Assembly: GCF_022234545.1 (NCBI RefSeq)
Contig: NZ_JAIEUI010000012.1
Span: forward strand, 1 to 64,000
Reading direction: 5' to 3'
Source of the DNA: Paenibacillus piscarius
Lineage (GTDB): Bacteria; Bacillota; Bacilli; Paenibacillales; Paenibacillaceae
DNA length: 64,000 nt
The notes under the pieces are model-generated. The model had not been told where the DNA came from, ran no database searches, and worked only from the letters and a program-made list of their open reading frames with translations. Position 1 is the stretch's first letter; every line of letters begins with the position of its first letter. Both the position numbers and the translations under genes were made by a program. Of the stretch, positions 34,258-43,200 are shown piece by piece.

Positions 34258-35337
34258 ATGAAACGAAGGTACACAAGCCGGGTGTTTGGAGGTCTGCTGC
34301 TGATCGGTCTGGGAGGGCTGTTCCTGCTCCGGCAGATGGGTTACACGTCGTTCAACCTGGGTACACTGATCTCCACCTATTGGCCGGCTGTGCTGATTGT
34401 GATGGGGGTTCAACGGCTGTTAGCGCCGGATGAAGAGCATTCCAGATTCTCTGCCATGCTGGGCGGATGCTTCTTTCTGGCCATCGGATTGTTCTTCCTG
34501 GGACGGAACCTGGACTGGTTCTATTACTCGGTAGGCGATTTCTTCAAAATGCTGATTCCGGTCATGCTGATCGGCGGCGGCCTGGCGGTTATCTTCAAGC
34601 CGCGCAGCTCCTCACCGCCGGTACCTCCGGTGCCGCCGGCACCACCGAACTATTATCCGCCCGGACCGGGCAAGGGACCGCAGAATACGGAGCCGCCCGC
34701 ACCGCTGGAATCTACACTGGATGAACAGTTCGAGCAGAAATTCGGCAAGCCGGCAGGGAGCAGAGAACGGGACTGGAATGATTATCTGTCGAAGGAGGAT
34801 GGGGATACGGAACGTGATCCTCATCTCTCCTCGGCGGATGCCCGCTGGCAGGAGAAGCAGGAGCGCCACGAACGCAGACGTCAGGAACGCCAGGAGCGGC
34901 AGGCCCGCCGCCACGGTGAATGGCATGAGGAGTTCCAGCATACTGCCAGTGACAAGGATACTACGAACCGTTCGGCTTTTATCGGGGATGTGCATATGGG
35001 CCGTGAGCATTTCCAGCTGAAGAGAACCAATATTTCGCAGTTCATCGGCGATGCGGTACTGGACCTGACCAATGCGCAGATTCCTTACGGCGAGACGAAG
35101 ATTAACATCTCCGCTTTTGTCGGCGATATCAAGGTATATATTCCGGATGATATGGATCTCGGCGTTGCCGTGACCAGCAGCTCCTTCATTGGAGATATGC
35201 AGGTGCTGGAGCAATCCCGCAGCGGGTTCATGAGCAATGTGCAGTGCAAGACGCCTTATTACAAGGAAGCGGGCAAAAAAGTGCGGATCAACGCCAGCTG
35301 CTTCATCGGTGACATTAAGGTCAAAACGGTGGGTTAG
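34258..35337 (+). CDS. liaF: LiaF-like envelope-stress membrane protein
   Basis: 359 aa. Four membrane helices (~8-110; VFGGLLLIGLGGLFLLRQMG and on) form a LiaI-like module. A Pro-rich linker (~118-150) and a very charged Arg/Glu stretch (~195-225) follow, then a C-terminal LiaF domain (~240-359) with repeated SxFIGD motifs (SAFIGDV, SQFIGDA, SAFVGDI, SSFIGDM, SCFIGDI). LiaF restrains the kinase LiaS. B. subtilis LiaF is ~240 aa; the extra length is the linker and charged stretch. AAGGGGGAATT precedes the ATG. It abuts liaS. Confidence 0.85.
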   Translation: MKRRYTSRVFGGLLLIGLGGLFLLRQMGYTSFNLGTLISTYWPAVLIVMGVQRLLAPDEEHSRFSAMLGGCFFLAIGLFFLGRNLDWFYYSVGDFFKMLIPVMLIGGGLAVIFKPRSSSPPVPPVPPAPPNYYPPGPGKGPQNTEPPAPLESTLDEQFEQKFGKPAGSRERDWNDYLSKEDGDTERDPHLSSADARWQEKQERHERRRQERQERQARRHGEWHEEFQHTASDKDTTNRSAFIGDVHMGREHFQLKRTNISQFIGDAVLDLTNAQIPYGETKINISAFVGDIKVYIPDDMDLGVAVTSSSFIGDMQVLEQSRSGFMSNVQCKTPYYKEAGKKVRINASCFIGDIKVKTVG

Positions 35338-36426
35338 ATGGGAATGATCTTCAGCAATACAAAATGGATGCTGCTGGTGTATTTCCTTCTGAGCGGCGGG
35401 GTAACTGCCGGGCTGATGTACGCAGGCACATGCTTGGGCTATATACAGGTAGTGGACACCCGGATGTGGATCTACCTGTGCCTGGGCATCGTGCTGTTCA
35501 CGGTCATTATCGGCTATATCGCCGGACAGCGGATTCAGCGGCGGATCGATCATCTGGATTTGAATATGCTGCAGGTGGCCAAGGGGAATATGTCGGTGCG
35601 GATGCCGGAGAGCGACGATCAGTCCTTTGCCCGGGTCTACCATGAGTTCAACATCATGATGGATACCGTGGAGAAGAAGATGAAGCTGCTCCAGCAGCTT
35701 GGCGAGCAGGAAGTGATTGAGAAGGAGAAGGCAGCGGAGAGTGCGGTGCTGGAGGAGCGTCGGCGTATGGCCCGGGATCTGCATGATACGGTGAGCCAGC
35801 AGCTGTTCGCGATCCATATGTCCGCCTCCTCGCTGCCTAAAGTGCTGGAACGCAGTGCCGAGCACGGGCAGACGGTGATGGATCAGCTGATCAGCATGTC
35901 CCAGATGGCCCAGAAGCAGATGAGAGCGCTGATTGCACAGCTGCGTCCGGTGGAGCTGGAGGGGCGCAATCTGTTCGAGGCACTGGAGAAATGGTTCCCT
36001 GATTACTGCCGCCAGAACGGACTTAAAGGGGTGAAGGAGCTTGAGCTGCAGGGTGAGCTATCCGAGGCGATTGAGCATCAGCTCTTCCTGATTATTCAGG
36101 AGTCGATGGCGAATATCGTCAAGCACGCCGGTGCGCGTGTTGTCAGTCTGTCACTGCGCGAGGTGCCGCGCCAGGTCGTGCTTAGCATCAGCGATGACGG
36201 GCAGGGCTTCGAGCATGTGCAGCATAAGCAGGGCTCTTACGGCCTGACCACCATGCGCGAGCGGGCCGAGAAGCTTGGCGGGCAGGTAGAGATAATCAGC
36301 CGCAGGGGAGCGGGAACGACGATCCGCGTACATATTCCGAAGTTTGTCCAAGGTCATGCGGAGCTGGCTGAGAGTACCGGGCCGGTGAATGGACTGCTGC
36401 CGGATGCCGGTTCTGAAGAGGCTTAA
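35338..36426 (+). CDS. liaS: LiaS-like sensor histidine kinase
   Basis: 362 aa. Two membrane helices (~10-30 and ~48-65) with a short outer loop, then HAMP (~66-120), a HisKA_3 dimerisation domain with RRRMARDLHDTVSQQLF (phospho-acceptor His) and a HATPase domain (DDGQGFE, GSYGLTTMRERAE). The short sensor loop is typical of intramembrane-sensing kinases that respond to cell-wall antibiotics through LiaF. The ATG directly follows the liaF stop, so translation is coupled. Confidence 0.88.
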   Translation: MGMIFSNTKWMLLVYFLLSGGVTAGLMYAGTCLGYIQVVDTRMWIYLCLGIVLFTVIIGYIAGQRIQRRIDHLDLNMLQVAKGNMSVRMPESDDQSFARVYHEFNIMMDTVEKKMKLLQQLGEQEVIEKEKAAESAVLEERRRMARDLHDTVSQQLFAIHMSASSLPKVLERSAEHGQTVMDQLISMSQMAQKQMRALIAQLRPVELEGRNLFEALEKWFPDYCRQNGLKGVKELELQGELSEAIEHQLFLIIQESMANIVKHAGARVVSLSLREVPRQVVLSISDDGQGFEHVQHKQGSYGLTTMRERAEKLGGQVEIISRRGAGTTIRVHIPKFVQGHAELAESTGPVNGLLPDAGSEEA

Positions 36427-36469
36427 TGGGCTTGAACGTGAGGATACAAGATATTAGGGGGAATACGGG

Positions 36470-37123
36470 ATGAGTCTCGTTAGAGTGCTGCTGGTGGATG
36501 ATCACGATATGGTGCGGATGGGCCTCAAAACCTATCTGATGCTGGAGCCGATGTTTGAGGTGATCGGCGAGGCAGCGAACGGCCAGGAAGCGCTGGAAAT
36601 GCTGCGTGACATGGGACCGGAGGGGCTGCCCGATCTCGTGCTGATGGATCTGATGATGCCGGTCATGAACGGGGCGGAGACCACACGTGCCGTCCTGGCT
36701 GAATTCCCGGGACTTAAAATTGTCATCCTCACCAGCTTCCTGGAGGATGATCTGGTCGTGGATGCGATTGAAGCCGGTGCAGTCAGCTATGTGCTCAAAA
36801 CCGTCTCGGCGGAAGAATTGATCTATGCTCTGCAGGGCGCTTACCGCGGGATGCCGGTGATGACCGGGGATGTCTCACAGGCACTGACCCGCGGCATCCG
36901 CCAGCGCACGGTCCAGGGCGACTCCTCCGGCTTAACCGAACGGGAGAAGGAGGTGCTGCTCCTGATTGCCGAGGGCAAGACCAATAAGGAGATCGGCGAG
37001 GAGCTGCACATCAGCATCAAGACCGTCAAGACCCATGTCAGCAACCTGCTGATGAAGTGTGAGCTGGATGACCGCACTCAGCTGGCGATCTATGCGCACC
37101 GCAAGGGCTGGGCACAGGGATAA
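36470..37123 (+). CDS. liaR: LiaR-like response regulator (NarL family)
   Basis: 217 aa. The receiver domain has the acidic pair VDDHDMV, phospho-Asp in LVLMDLMMP, Thr in VILTSF and Lys in YVLKTV. The C-terminal LuxR-type HTH has LTEREKEVLLLIAEGKTNK and ISIKTVKTHVSNLLMK. All phosphorylation residues are present. It is phosphorylated by the adjacent LiaS and controls envelope-stress genes, probably including this operon. AGGGGG lies before the ATG; 43 nt separate it from liaS. Confidence 0.9.
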   Translation: MSLVRVLLVDDHDMVRMGLKTYLMLEPMFEVIGEAANGQEALEMLRDMGPEGLPDLVLMDLMMPVMNGAETTRAVLAEFPGLKIVILTSFLEDDLVVDAIEAGAVSYVLKTVSAEELIYALQGAYRGMPVMTGDVSQALTRGIRQRTVQGDSSGLTEREKEVLLLIAEGKTNKEIGEELHISIKTVKTHVSNLLMKCELDDRTQLAIYAHRKGWAQG

Positions 37124-37138
37124 ACGTTGTATAAAAGT

Positions 37139-37191
37139 AAACAGGCCATTCCGCAGTTGTCAGCTTACAACTGCCGGAACGGCCTGTTTTA
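37139..37191. terminator. Bidirectional terminator between liaR and the stalk-domain gene
   Basis: AACAGGCC, TTCCG and CAGTTGT pair with ACAACTG, CGGAA and GGCCTGTT; T-runs occur on both strands. Confidence 0.85.
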
Positions 37192-37192
37192 C

Positions 37193-37852
37193 TTAAGGGC
37201 AAGGCTGCCATTCAAGGCTGCCGCCGTAGATCGGATGGTAACGCCATACAGAGCAGAGCTGCTGATTATCCTTGCCGTTACCCGGCTTTTTGTTGTCCGG
37301 TTTGGGCGTACTCTTCGGCTGGTTTTTCGCGGCTTCTTGTTTGGCCTTCTCCAGATACTGGTTGAAATTATCCAGCAGCTGTTGTTTGGTTAGACCTGTC
37401 TGCTCCAGATAGGCAGAATCATACGTGTGCACTGCATTCATATAGGGGTTCCACAGCACCACCGCGTTGCTTGCTTCACCGATGAAGCGGAGGGGCACCA
37501 GCGTGTTGCCGCTGATGATGGCAGCGGGTTCTGCCAGCTGCACGGATTTTCCGTTAATCACAGCCTGTTTACTGCCCACCTTAAGCGAGAATTCAAGTCC
37601 GGACTTTGTGCCATGCACCGTTTGAGCCGCCTGATCCCAGCGTAAGGAGATACCGAGTGCCTCGAATACTGGCCGCATCGGCACCAGCGTAGTGCCGTTC
37701 TTCGCATAAGGCGGCGTATTAAGCTGTAGTTGTTTATCATTATGAATGACGACAATCTGCGGGCTGCCCTGGGCCAGCGCGGTTGTTTGATTCAGGGGAA
37801 TGAGCAACAGAATAAAGGCAAGTGTGGCTGCTAGTGCTCTCACCAGCTTCAA
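37193..37852 (-). CDS. Secreted stalk-domain (copper amine oxidase N-terminal-like) protein
   Basis: 219 aa. A signal peptide (~1-28, ends ALAQG) is followed by a Cu_amine_oxidN1-type domain (~35-140), here two short repeats with TTLVPMRPVFEALGISLRWD and NTLVPLRFIGEASNAVVLWN. A Lys/Pro/Asn linker (~175-200) leads to a short Cys-containing tail (LCSVWRYHP, WQPCP). Such domains are abundant in Paenibacillus exported proteins and have no enzymatic residues. It is expressed alone, leftward. Confidence 0.8.
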   Translation of the reverse strand: MKLVRALAATLAFILLLIPLNQTTALAQGSPQIVVIHNDKQLQLNTPPYAKNGTTLVPMRPVFEALGISLRWDQAAQTVHGTKSGLEFSLKVGSKQAVINGKSVQLAEPAAIISGNTLVPLRFIGEASNAVVLWNPYMNAVHTYDSAYLEQTGLTKQQLLDNFNQYLEKAKQEAAKNQPKSTPKPDNKKPGNGKDNQQLCSVWRYHPIYGGSLEWQPCP

Positions 37853-37953
37853 TCTTCATCAACTCCTTTTCTTCATTTGTACCCCCCTCCTCCGGCTGTG
37901 AACCCCAAAATTACCCATTGATTCTTTTGCCTATGCTGATCTTTTATCTCCGC

Positions 37954-37999
37954 TTAAATTGTTTTTAAGGTGAACTTAAGGTTTAAAGTCCAATATAAG
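37954..37999 (+). promoter_or_regulatory. OmpR/PhoP-type direct repeats over the htrA promoter
   Basis: TTAAATT (37954), TTAAGGT (37965) and TTAAGGT (37976) recur at 11-bp steps and end next to the -35 position; a -10-like TATAAG lies at 37994-37999. Heptamers at 11-bp steps are the usual binding pattern of OmpR-family regulators. The regulator encoded just after htrA is the natural candidate. Confidence 0.5.
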
Positions 38000-38055
38000 A
38001 ACAGGAAAACAAATAACACTTTGCCAGGCACGGCAAGGCGCGGGAGGAAAGAAAC

Positions 38056-39711
38056 ATGGACGATAACAAAAACAGCTTCAATCCAGAAAACAACAACAAT
38101 CGTGATCATGAACCGGGACCGGATCGTGAATGGGACAATAACAATAATAACAGCACTAATTCTTCTGAAGGCGGCTCGTACTACTACTCCTATGGGCCTT
38201 TCAAATCCCTGAATAATGAGGAGAGCGGCGGCAGTGATCCTCAGCACTATAACCGCCGGGAGCCTGAACGGGTGGAGGTTACTCCTCCCCAGCCGGTGAG
38301 ATCTCTGCCTTACAGCACTTCGCTCCGTACGGGCGGGAGTGACGGGAACGGCGGGCGCGGCGGCAATGACGGCGGGAGCTCCTGGCAGTATAACCGCAAG
38401 CCGAAGAAGCCGGTGAAGGCGATGCTGATTTCTTTTCTCGCCGGAATGGTGGTTCTATCAGGCTCAATGTGGATGGCCGACCGGGGGAACTGGTTCACTG
38501 GCGGCGAAGCGGCCACGGTGGCAGCTACGAATCCGGCAGGGAAGACCGCCAGCGGCGATGCCAAAATTACACCGTCCAACTCCACGGCCGCACTGGTCAC
38601 CGGATCTGGAGATGTATCCAGCGTAGTCGACAGCGTGGGACCGGCAGTCGTTAAGATTGAGACGCTGGTGAAGACGAATAATTCCCGGAACAGAAGCAGC
38701 AGCCCGAATATGAATGATCCGTTCTACCAGTTCTTCTTCGGTGACCAGTTCGGCGGCGGCTCCTCCGGCTCGAATAATTCGGAATCGCAGCCGGGCACGA
38801 ATGGCTCGAATAATTCCAATTCATCGCAGCTGACACCTTATGGTATCGGTACAGGCTTCATCTATAACTCGGACGGTTATATTCTGACCAACCAGCACGT
38901 GGTGGATGGCGCTGATGTTATCCAGGTTACTGTAGACGGCAACTCCAAGCCTTATGAAGCGAAGCTGCTGGGCTCCAGCAAGGATCTGGATTTGGCAGTA
39001 CTGAAGATTGAAGGATCGGACTTCCCGTCCGTAGCCCTTGGCGATTCTGACAGCATTAAGGTCGGATCTGAGGTTGTAGCCATCGGGAACCCGCAGGGCT
39101 TCGACCATACGGTGACCACCGGGGTGCTTAGCGCCAGAGGCCGCAGCATCGATATTGCGGAAGAAGACGGCAGTGGTACAAAAACCTATAAAAACCTGCT
39201 CCAGACCGACGCTTCCATTAATCCGGGGAACTCGGGTGGACCGCTGCTAAATATGAACGGCCAGGTTATCGGGATGAACGTTGCGGTGAGCAGAGATGCC
39301 CAGGGGATCGGCTTTGCGATTCCGGTGAATACAATCAAAGGCGTAGTGGATAAGCTGGAAGCGAATCAGGAAATTCCTAAAGAGCCGGTTCCATTCATCG
39401 GGGCAACTCTGATGACCATTACCGATGAAGTGGCTAAGCAGATGGGGACAGACATCAAAGAAGGCTCTGTCGTGGCCGAGATTGTCTTCAAATCCCCTGC
39501 GTATGTGGCAGACCTTCGCCCTTACGATATCATTACAGGCATCGACGGCAAGAACTATGCAACCAACCAGGATCTGATTACCTACATCCAGACGCTTAAG
39601 GTTGGCGATAAAGTAACCCTGAATGTCGTCCGCGACGGCAAGAAGCTGGATCTGCCGGTAACGATCGGCAACAAGAATGATTTCGAGAATGCGCAGACTC
39701 AGAAGCAATAA
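38056..39711 (+). CDS. htrA: Membrane-anchored HtrA-type serine protease (S1C)
   Basis: 551 aa. A long Asn/Asp/Gly-rich cytoplasmic N-terminus (~1-115) and one membrane helix (~120-140, AMLISFLAGMVVLSGSMWM) precede a trypsin-like domain (~195-430) with the triad His in TNQHVVDG, Asp in DLDLAVLKI and Ser in NPGNSGGPLL. One PDZ domain (~440-540) follows. A Gly/Ser/Asn-rich insert (~225-260) separates the first strands. It degrades misfolded exported proteins. AGGAAAG lies before the ATG. The two-component system downstream mirrors B. subtilis HtrA/CssRS. Confidence 0.93.
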   Translation: MDDNKNSFNPENNNNRDHEPGPDREWDNNNNNSTNSSEGGSYYYSYGPFKSLNNEESGGSDPQHYNRREPERVEVTPPQPVRSLPYSTSLRTGGSDGNGGRGGNDGGSSWQYNRKPKKPVKAMLISFLAGMVVLSGSMWMADRGNWFTGGEAATVAATNPAGKTASGDAKITPSNSTAALVTGSGDVSSVVDSVGPAVVKIETLVKTNNSRNRSSSPNMNDPFYQFFFGDQFGGGSSGSNNSESQPGTNGSNNSNSSQLTPYGIGTGFIYNSDGYILTNQHVVDGADVIQVTVDGNSKPYEAKLLGSSKDLDLAVLKIEGSDFPSVALGDSDSIKVGSEVVAIGNPQGFDHTVTTGVLSARGRSIDIAEEDGSGTKTYKNLLQTDASINPGNSGGPLLNMNGQVIGMNVAVSRDAQGIGFAIPVNTIKGVVDKLEANQEIPKEPVPFIGATLMTITDEVAKQMGTDIKEGSVVAEIVFKSPAYVADLRPYDIITGIDGKNYATNQDLITYIQTLKVGDKVTLNVVRDGKKLDLPVTIGNKNDFENAQTQKQ

Positions 39712-39737
39712 GCACACCCTGGCGGTGAGCGCTGGAG

Positions 39738-39762
39738 CGGAAGGGGCAACCCTTCCGTTCTG
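39738..39762 (+). terminator. Weak terminator after htrA
   Basis: CGGAAGGG-GCAA-CCCTTCCG then TTCTGT. The short T-run may allow read-through into the regulator genes. Confidence 0.5.
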
Positions 39763-39854
39763 TGCTGTCCGGGGACTGAAGCGTAAGCGGATGCGGAGAG
39801 ACGGATGCATCTGCTACAATAGAGATATATGACTTGGACAATGGGGGCTGCCGG

Positions 39855-40541
39855 ATGCGACCGAATATATTAATTATTGATGACGATGAGAAAATAATCT
39901 CGATGCTGCGCCGCGGGCTGGCTTTTGAAGGCTATGATGTTAAAACAGCGGCTAACGGAGCAGATGGACTGCGTGCTGTACTGAACAGTGATCCCGATGT
40001 GGTCATTCTGGATGTTATGATGCCCCAGGTGGACGGGTTCGAGGTCTGCCGCCGTCTGCGGGAGGGCGGGAGCAGTGTGCCGATCCTGATGCTGACCGCC
40101 AAGGATGAGATTGAACACCGCGTTAAGGGACTGGACCTCGGTGCAGACGACTACCTGGTGAAGCCCTTCGCTCTGGAAGAGCTGCTGGCCCGGGTCCGGG
40201 CGCTGCTCCGCCGCAAGAGTGAGCAGGGGGGAGCCTCCGAACAGGCCATCTCCTATGAAGACATTACGCTCGATGTGGACTCCCGGGAAGTGACCCGCGC
40301 AGGCAAGCGTCTGGAGCTGACTGCGAAGGAGTTCGAGCTGCTGCATCTGTTCATGCAGAATCCGAAGCGGGTGCTCTCCCGTGATCTGATCATGGATAAG
40401 ATCTGGGGCTATGATTACAGCGGGGAGTCCAATGTGCTCGAGGTATACATCGCCATGCTGCGGCAGAAGACCGAGGAGCATGGCGGCAAACGGTTGATTC
40501 AGACGATCCGGGGAGCCGGTTACATCCTAAGAGGTGACTAA
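39855..40541 (+). CDS. OmpR-family response regulator (CssR-like)
   Basis: 228 aa from ATG 39855. The receiver has IIDDDEKI, phospho-Asp in VVILDVMMPQ, LTAKDE and Lys in YLVKPF. The winged-helix output domain has LTAKEFELLHLFMQN and IQTIRGAGYILRG. GGGGG 8 nt upstream supports this ATG; the open frame begins at TTG 39834. It overlaps the kinase reading frame start. Position after htrA suggests secretion-stress control of htrA, like CssR, but other OmpR roles are possible. Confidence 0.88.
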   Translation: MRPNILIIDDDEKIISMLRRGLAFEGYDVKTAANGADGLRAVLNSDPDVVILDVMMPQVDGFEVCRRLREGGSSVPILMLTAKDEIEHRVKGLDLGADDYLVKPFALEELLARVRALLRRKSEQGGASEQAISYEDITLDVDSREVTRAGKRLELTAKEFELLHLFMQNPKRVLSRDLIMDKIWGYDYSGESNVLEVYIAMLRQKTEEHGGKRLIQTIRGAGYILRGD

Positions 40542-40542
40542 T

Positions 40543-41994
40543 ATGTCCATACGACTGCGGCTCACTGCCTGGTATTCAGGGATTCTTGCCGTTATGCTGC
40601 TGGTCTTGTCGGCCGTAATCTACGGCTTTGTCTATATTAATACGTACGGCGATTTGAAGAACCGGCTCCAGAATCTGTCGCAACAGGTTGAATTGAAGGC
40701 GGGCCTGACTCAGGACGGAACCCTTCAGCCGATGCTTGGTGGACCGGCGGGTCAGAGCCTGTTTGCCCAAATGTACATCTATGATCTGGATCGGCTGATT
40801 CCAAGCCAGAATATGACTGAAATTAAACTGAAATTCCAGGTTCCCGCCAAGGAGGACCTGCATAGGCAGGAGGGATTCCTGCAAGCTAGGTATGGCGGCA
40901 ACCCCTTCCTGATTTATCAGCGGGCGGTTGATGTAACACTCAACAACAGTCTGCCTGCGCCTGCTGTTCTTCAGGTCGCTGTCTATACGGGTGAACAGGT
41001 GACGCTGCTTAACCGGCTGAAGAATATTCTGCTGGCCGGTTCCTTCGCTACTCTGGTCGCGGCCTTCACCTTCGGCCTGTTCCTGGCCCGCAAGGCGATG
41101 AGCCCAATCGGCATGGTCATTGAGGCGGCGAACGGGATTCAGACGGGTACGGACCTTAGCTCCAGAATTGAATATGACGGGCCGCAGGATGAGATCGGGC
41201 GGCTGATTGCAACCGTCAACAGTATGCTCGGGCGGATGGAGGGCTTCTATACGGGGCTGGAGGAGGCCTATGCCACCCAGCGCCGCTTCGTCTCCGATGC
41301 TTCGCATGAGCTGCGGACACCGCTTACAACGATCCGCGGGAATATTGACCTGCTGCAGAAGGTCTGGGAGATGGAGCCGGATGACAGCCGGATGACCGAG
41401 GCGGAAATCCGCCAGCTTTCGATTGAATCGGTGAAGGATATTGCTGATGAGTCCAAGCGGATGAGCCGCCTGGTGGCGGATATGCTGTCCCTGGCCCGGG
41501 CCGATACCGGCCGGACCTTCGACATCGAGCCGGTAGCGCTGGAGCCGATGATGAATGAGGTGGCCCGCCGGGCGTCCTTCCTGCCGCGGGAGGCCGAATG
41601 GTCCGTTGGCGACCTGAGCCATCTGAACGGCAAGTACATTCTCGGCAACAAGGATTATCTGCAGCAGATGATGTTCATCTTCATTGATAACGCCTTCAAG
41701 TACACGCCGGAGGGCGAGGTTACGCTGGATGCGGTCTTTTATCAGAATCAGGTGGGGATACGCATTGCCGATACCGGGATCGGGATGGACAAGGACGAGG
41801 TGCCGCATATCTTCGACCGATTCTACCGTGCGGATGAATCGAGGGGAATTACGGAGGGCATCGGCCTTGGACTGTCCATTGCCAAGTGGATCATCGAGGA
41901 GCATGGCGGCTCTGTTGAGGTGGTCACCCGGCAGGGGGAAGGCACGACCTTTGTGATCTGGCTGCCGCTTCTCTTTGCCCCGCCGCTGGAATAG
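40543..41994 (+). CDS. Sensor histidine kinase, partner of the OmpR regulator
   Basis: 483 aa from ATG 40543. It has two membrane helices (~7-30 and ~155-180) flanking a ~125-residue extracellular domain, HAMP (~185-235), HisKA with RRFVSDASHELRTPLTTIRGN (phospho-acceptor His; the H-box proper is ASHELRTPL), and HATPase (DNAFKYTPEG, DTGIGMDKDEV, GLGLSIAKWI). AGAGG 8 nt upstream favours this ATG over GTG 40534. It forms a pair with the preceding regulator; a CssS-like role is inferred from neighbouring htrA. Confidence 0.88.
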   Translation: MSIRLRLTAWYSGILAVMLLVLSAVIYGFVYINTYGDLKNRLQNLSQQVELKAGLTQDGTLQPMLGGPAGQSLFAQMYIYDLDRLIPSQNMTEIKLKFQVPAKEDLHRQEGFLQARYGGNPFLIYQRAVDVTLNNSLPAPAVLQVAVYTGEQVTLLNRLKNILLAGSFATLVAAFTFGLFLARKAMSPIGMVIEAANGIQTGTDLSSRIEYDGPQDEIGRLIATVNSMLGRMEGFYTGLEEAYATQRRFVSDASHELRTPLTTIRGNIDLLQKVWEMEPDDSRMTEAEIRQLSIESVKDIADESKRMSRLVADMLSLARADTGRTFDIEPVALEPMMNEVARRASFLPREAEWSVGDLSHLNGKYILGNKDYLQQMMFIFIDNAFKYTPEGEVTLDAVFYQNQVGIRIADTGIGMDKDEVPHIFDRFYRADESRGITEGIGLGLSIAKWIIEEHGGSVEVVTRQGEGTTFVIWLPLLFAPPLE

Positions 41995-42043
41995 GGTATA
42001 ATTGAGGGGCTTCTATTACAGCAGTCATTGACAGCAGAAAGCG

Positions 42044-43006
42044 GTGAATTCATTGGAAGTCCTCAAAATCTCTCCCCGGGGCTATTGCTATGGTGTAGTT
42101 GATGCGATGGTGATGGCTCGGCAGGCTGCGCAGAATCTGGATCTGCCCCGGCCGATTTATATATTGGGCATGATTGTGCACAACAGCCATGTCACGAATT
42201 CCTTCGAGGATGACGGAATCATTACGCTGGACGGGCATAACCGTCTGGATATTCTTGAACAAGTAGACAAGGGAACGGTGATCTTCACTGCGCACGGCGT
42301 ATCGCCCGAGGTCCGCAAGCTGGCCCGCGCCAAAGGGCTGACTACGGTGGACGCAACCTGCCCGGATGTAACGAAGACGCATGACCTCATCAAGGAGAAG
42401 GTCGATGAGGGTTATGAGGTTATTTATATCGGCAAGAAGGGTCACCCCGAGCCGGAAGGCGCAGTCGGGATCGCTCCTGAGCATGTCCACCTGATCGAGA
42501 AGGAGGAGGAGATTGCCGGTCTTAGCGTGCCTTCTTCCCGCATTGTTATTACGAACCAGACGACGATGAGCCAGTGGGATATCAAGCATATCATGCGTAA
42601 GCTGCTGGAGACCTTCCCCGGCGCTGAGGTCCATAATGAGATCTGTATGGCGACCCAGGTCCGGCAGGAGGCGGTTGCCGAGCAGGCGGGCCAGTGTGAC
42701 TTGGTGATTGTCGTGGGCGACCCGCGCAGCAATAACTCCAACCGCCTGGCCCAGGTGTCGGAGGAGATTGCCGGCGTGCCGGCCCACCGTATCGCCGATG
42801 TGTCTGAACTGAACATTGAGTGGCTTAAGGGGGTTGCCAAGGTAGGTGTCACCTCAGGTGCTTCCACGCCTACTCCGATCACCAAGGAAGTCATCAATTA
42901 CCTGGAGCAGTATGATGAAGCCGATCCGGCAACCTGGGAGATCAAGCGCACCGTCAATATGGCGAAGCTGCTCCCGCCGGTGAAGCGGGCAACAACGAAC
43001 TCATAG
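42044..43006 (+). CDS. ispH: 4-hydroxy-3-methylbut-2-enyl diphosphate reductase
   Basis: 320 aa. The three cluster cysteines lie in RGYCYGV, DATCPDV and HNEICMAT; active-site His lie in VHNSHV and FTAHGV. It makes IPP and DMAPP in the last step of the MEP pathway, using a [4Fe-4S] cluster. The start is uncertain: GTG 42044 has only a weak upstream site, and TTG 42053 is an alternative. Monocistronic, with a terminator after it. Confidence 0.94.
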   Translation: MNSLEVLKISPRGYCYGVVDAMVMARQAAQNLDLPRPIYILGMIVHNSHVTNSFEDDGIITLDGHNRLDILEQVDKGTVIFTAHGVSPEVRKLARAKGLTTVDATCPDVTKTHDLIKEKVDEGYEVIYIGKKGHPEPEGAVGIAPEHVHLIEKEEEIAGLSVPSSRIVITNQTTMSQWDIKHIMRKLLETFPGAEVHNEICMATQVRQEAVAEQAGQCDLVIVVGDPRSNNSNRLAQVSEEIAGVPAHRIADVSELNIEWLKGVAKVGVTSGASTPTPITKEVINYLEQYDEADPATWEIKRTVNMAKLLPPVKRATTNS

Positions 43007-43019
43007 TCGTGATAAGTGA

Positions 43020-43051
43020 CAGTGCAGTCCTTGGGGCTGCACTGTTGTTTT
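43020..43051 (+). terminator. Terminator after ispH
   Basis: CAGTGCAG-TCCTTGGGG-CTGCACTG then TTGTTTT. Confidence 0.8.
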
Positions 43052-43083
43052 ATGTTAAGGGGATTGTTATGGGCGAATAATGG

Positions 43084-43112
43084 TTGACTGAAACGGGATT
43101 TTGCGGTAAAAT
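43084..43112 (+). promoter_or_regulatory. Sigma-A promoter of the DAHP synthase gene
   Basis: -35 TTGACT (43084-43089), 17-bp spacer, -10 TAAAAT (43107-43112). Confidence 0.7.
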
Positions 43113-43200
43113 CACTTTAGTGCTTAAAAGCGTACACGCGTCGTAGCGCGATAGTATCGGATGATGAAATTCAATACGGGTCCAAAAGGGGAGCTATCAT

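Noticed and set aside
40576..41904. 442-codon ORF antisense to the sensor kinase gene
   Set aside because: Shadow frame of a motif-complete histidine kinase.
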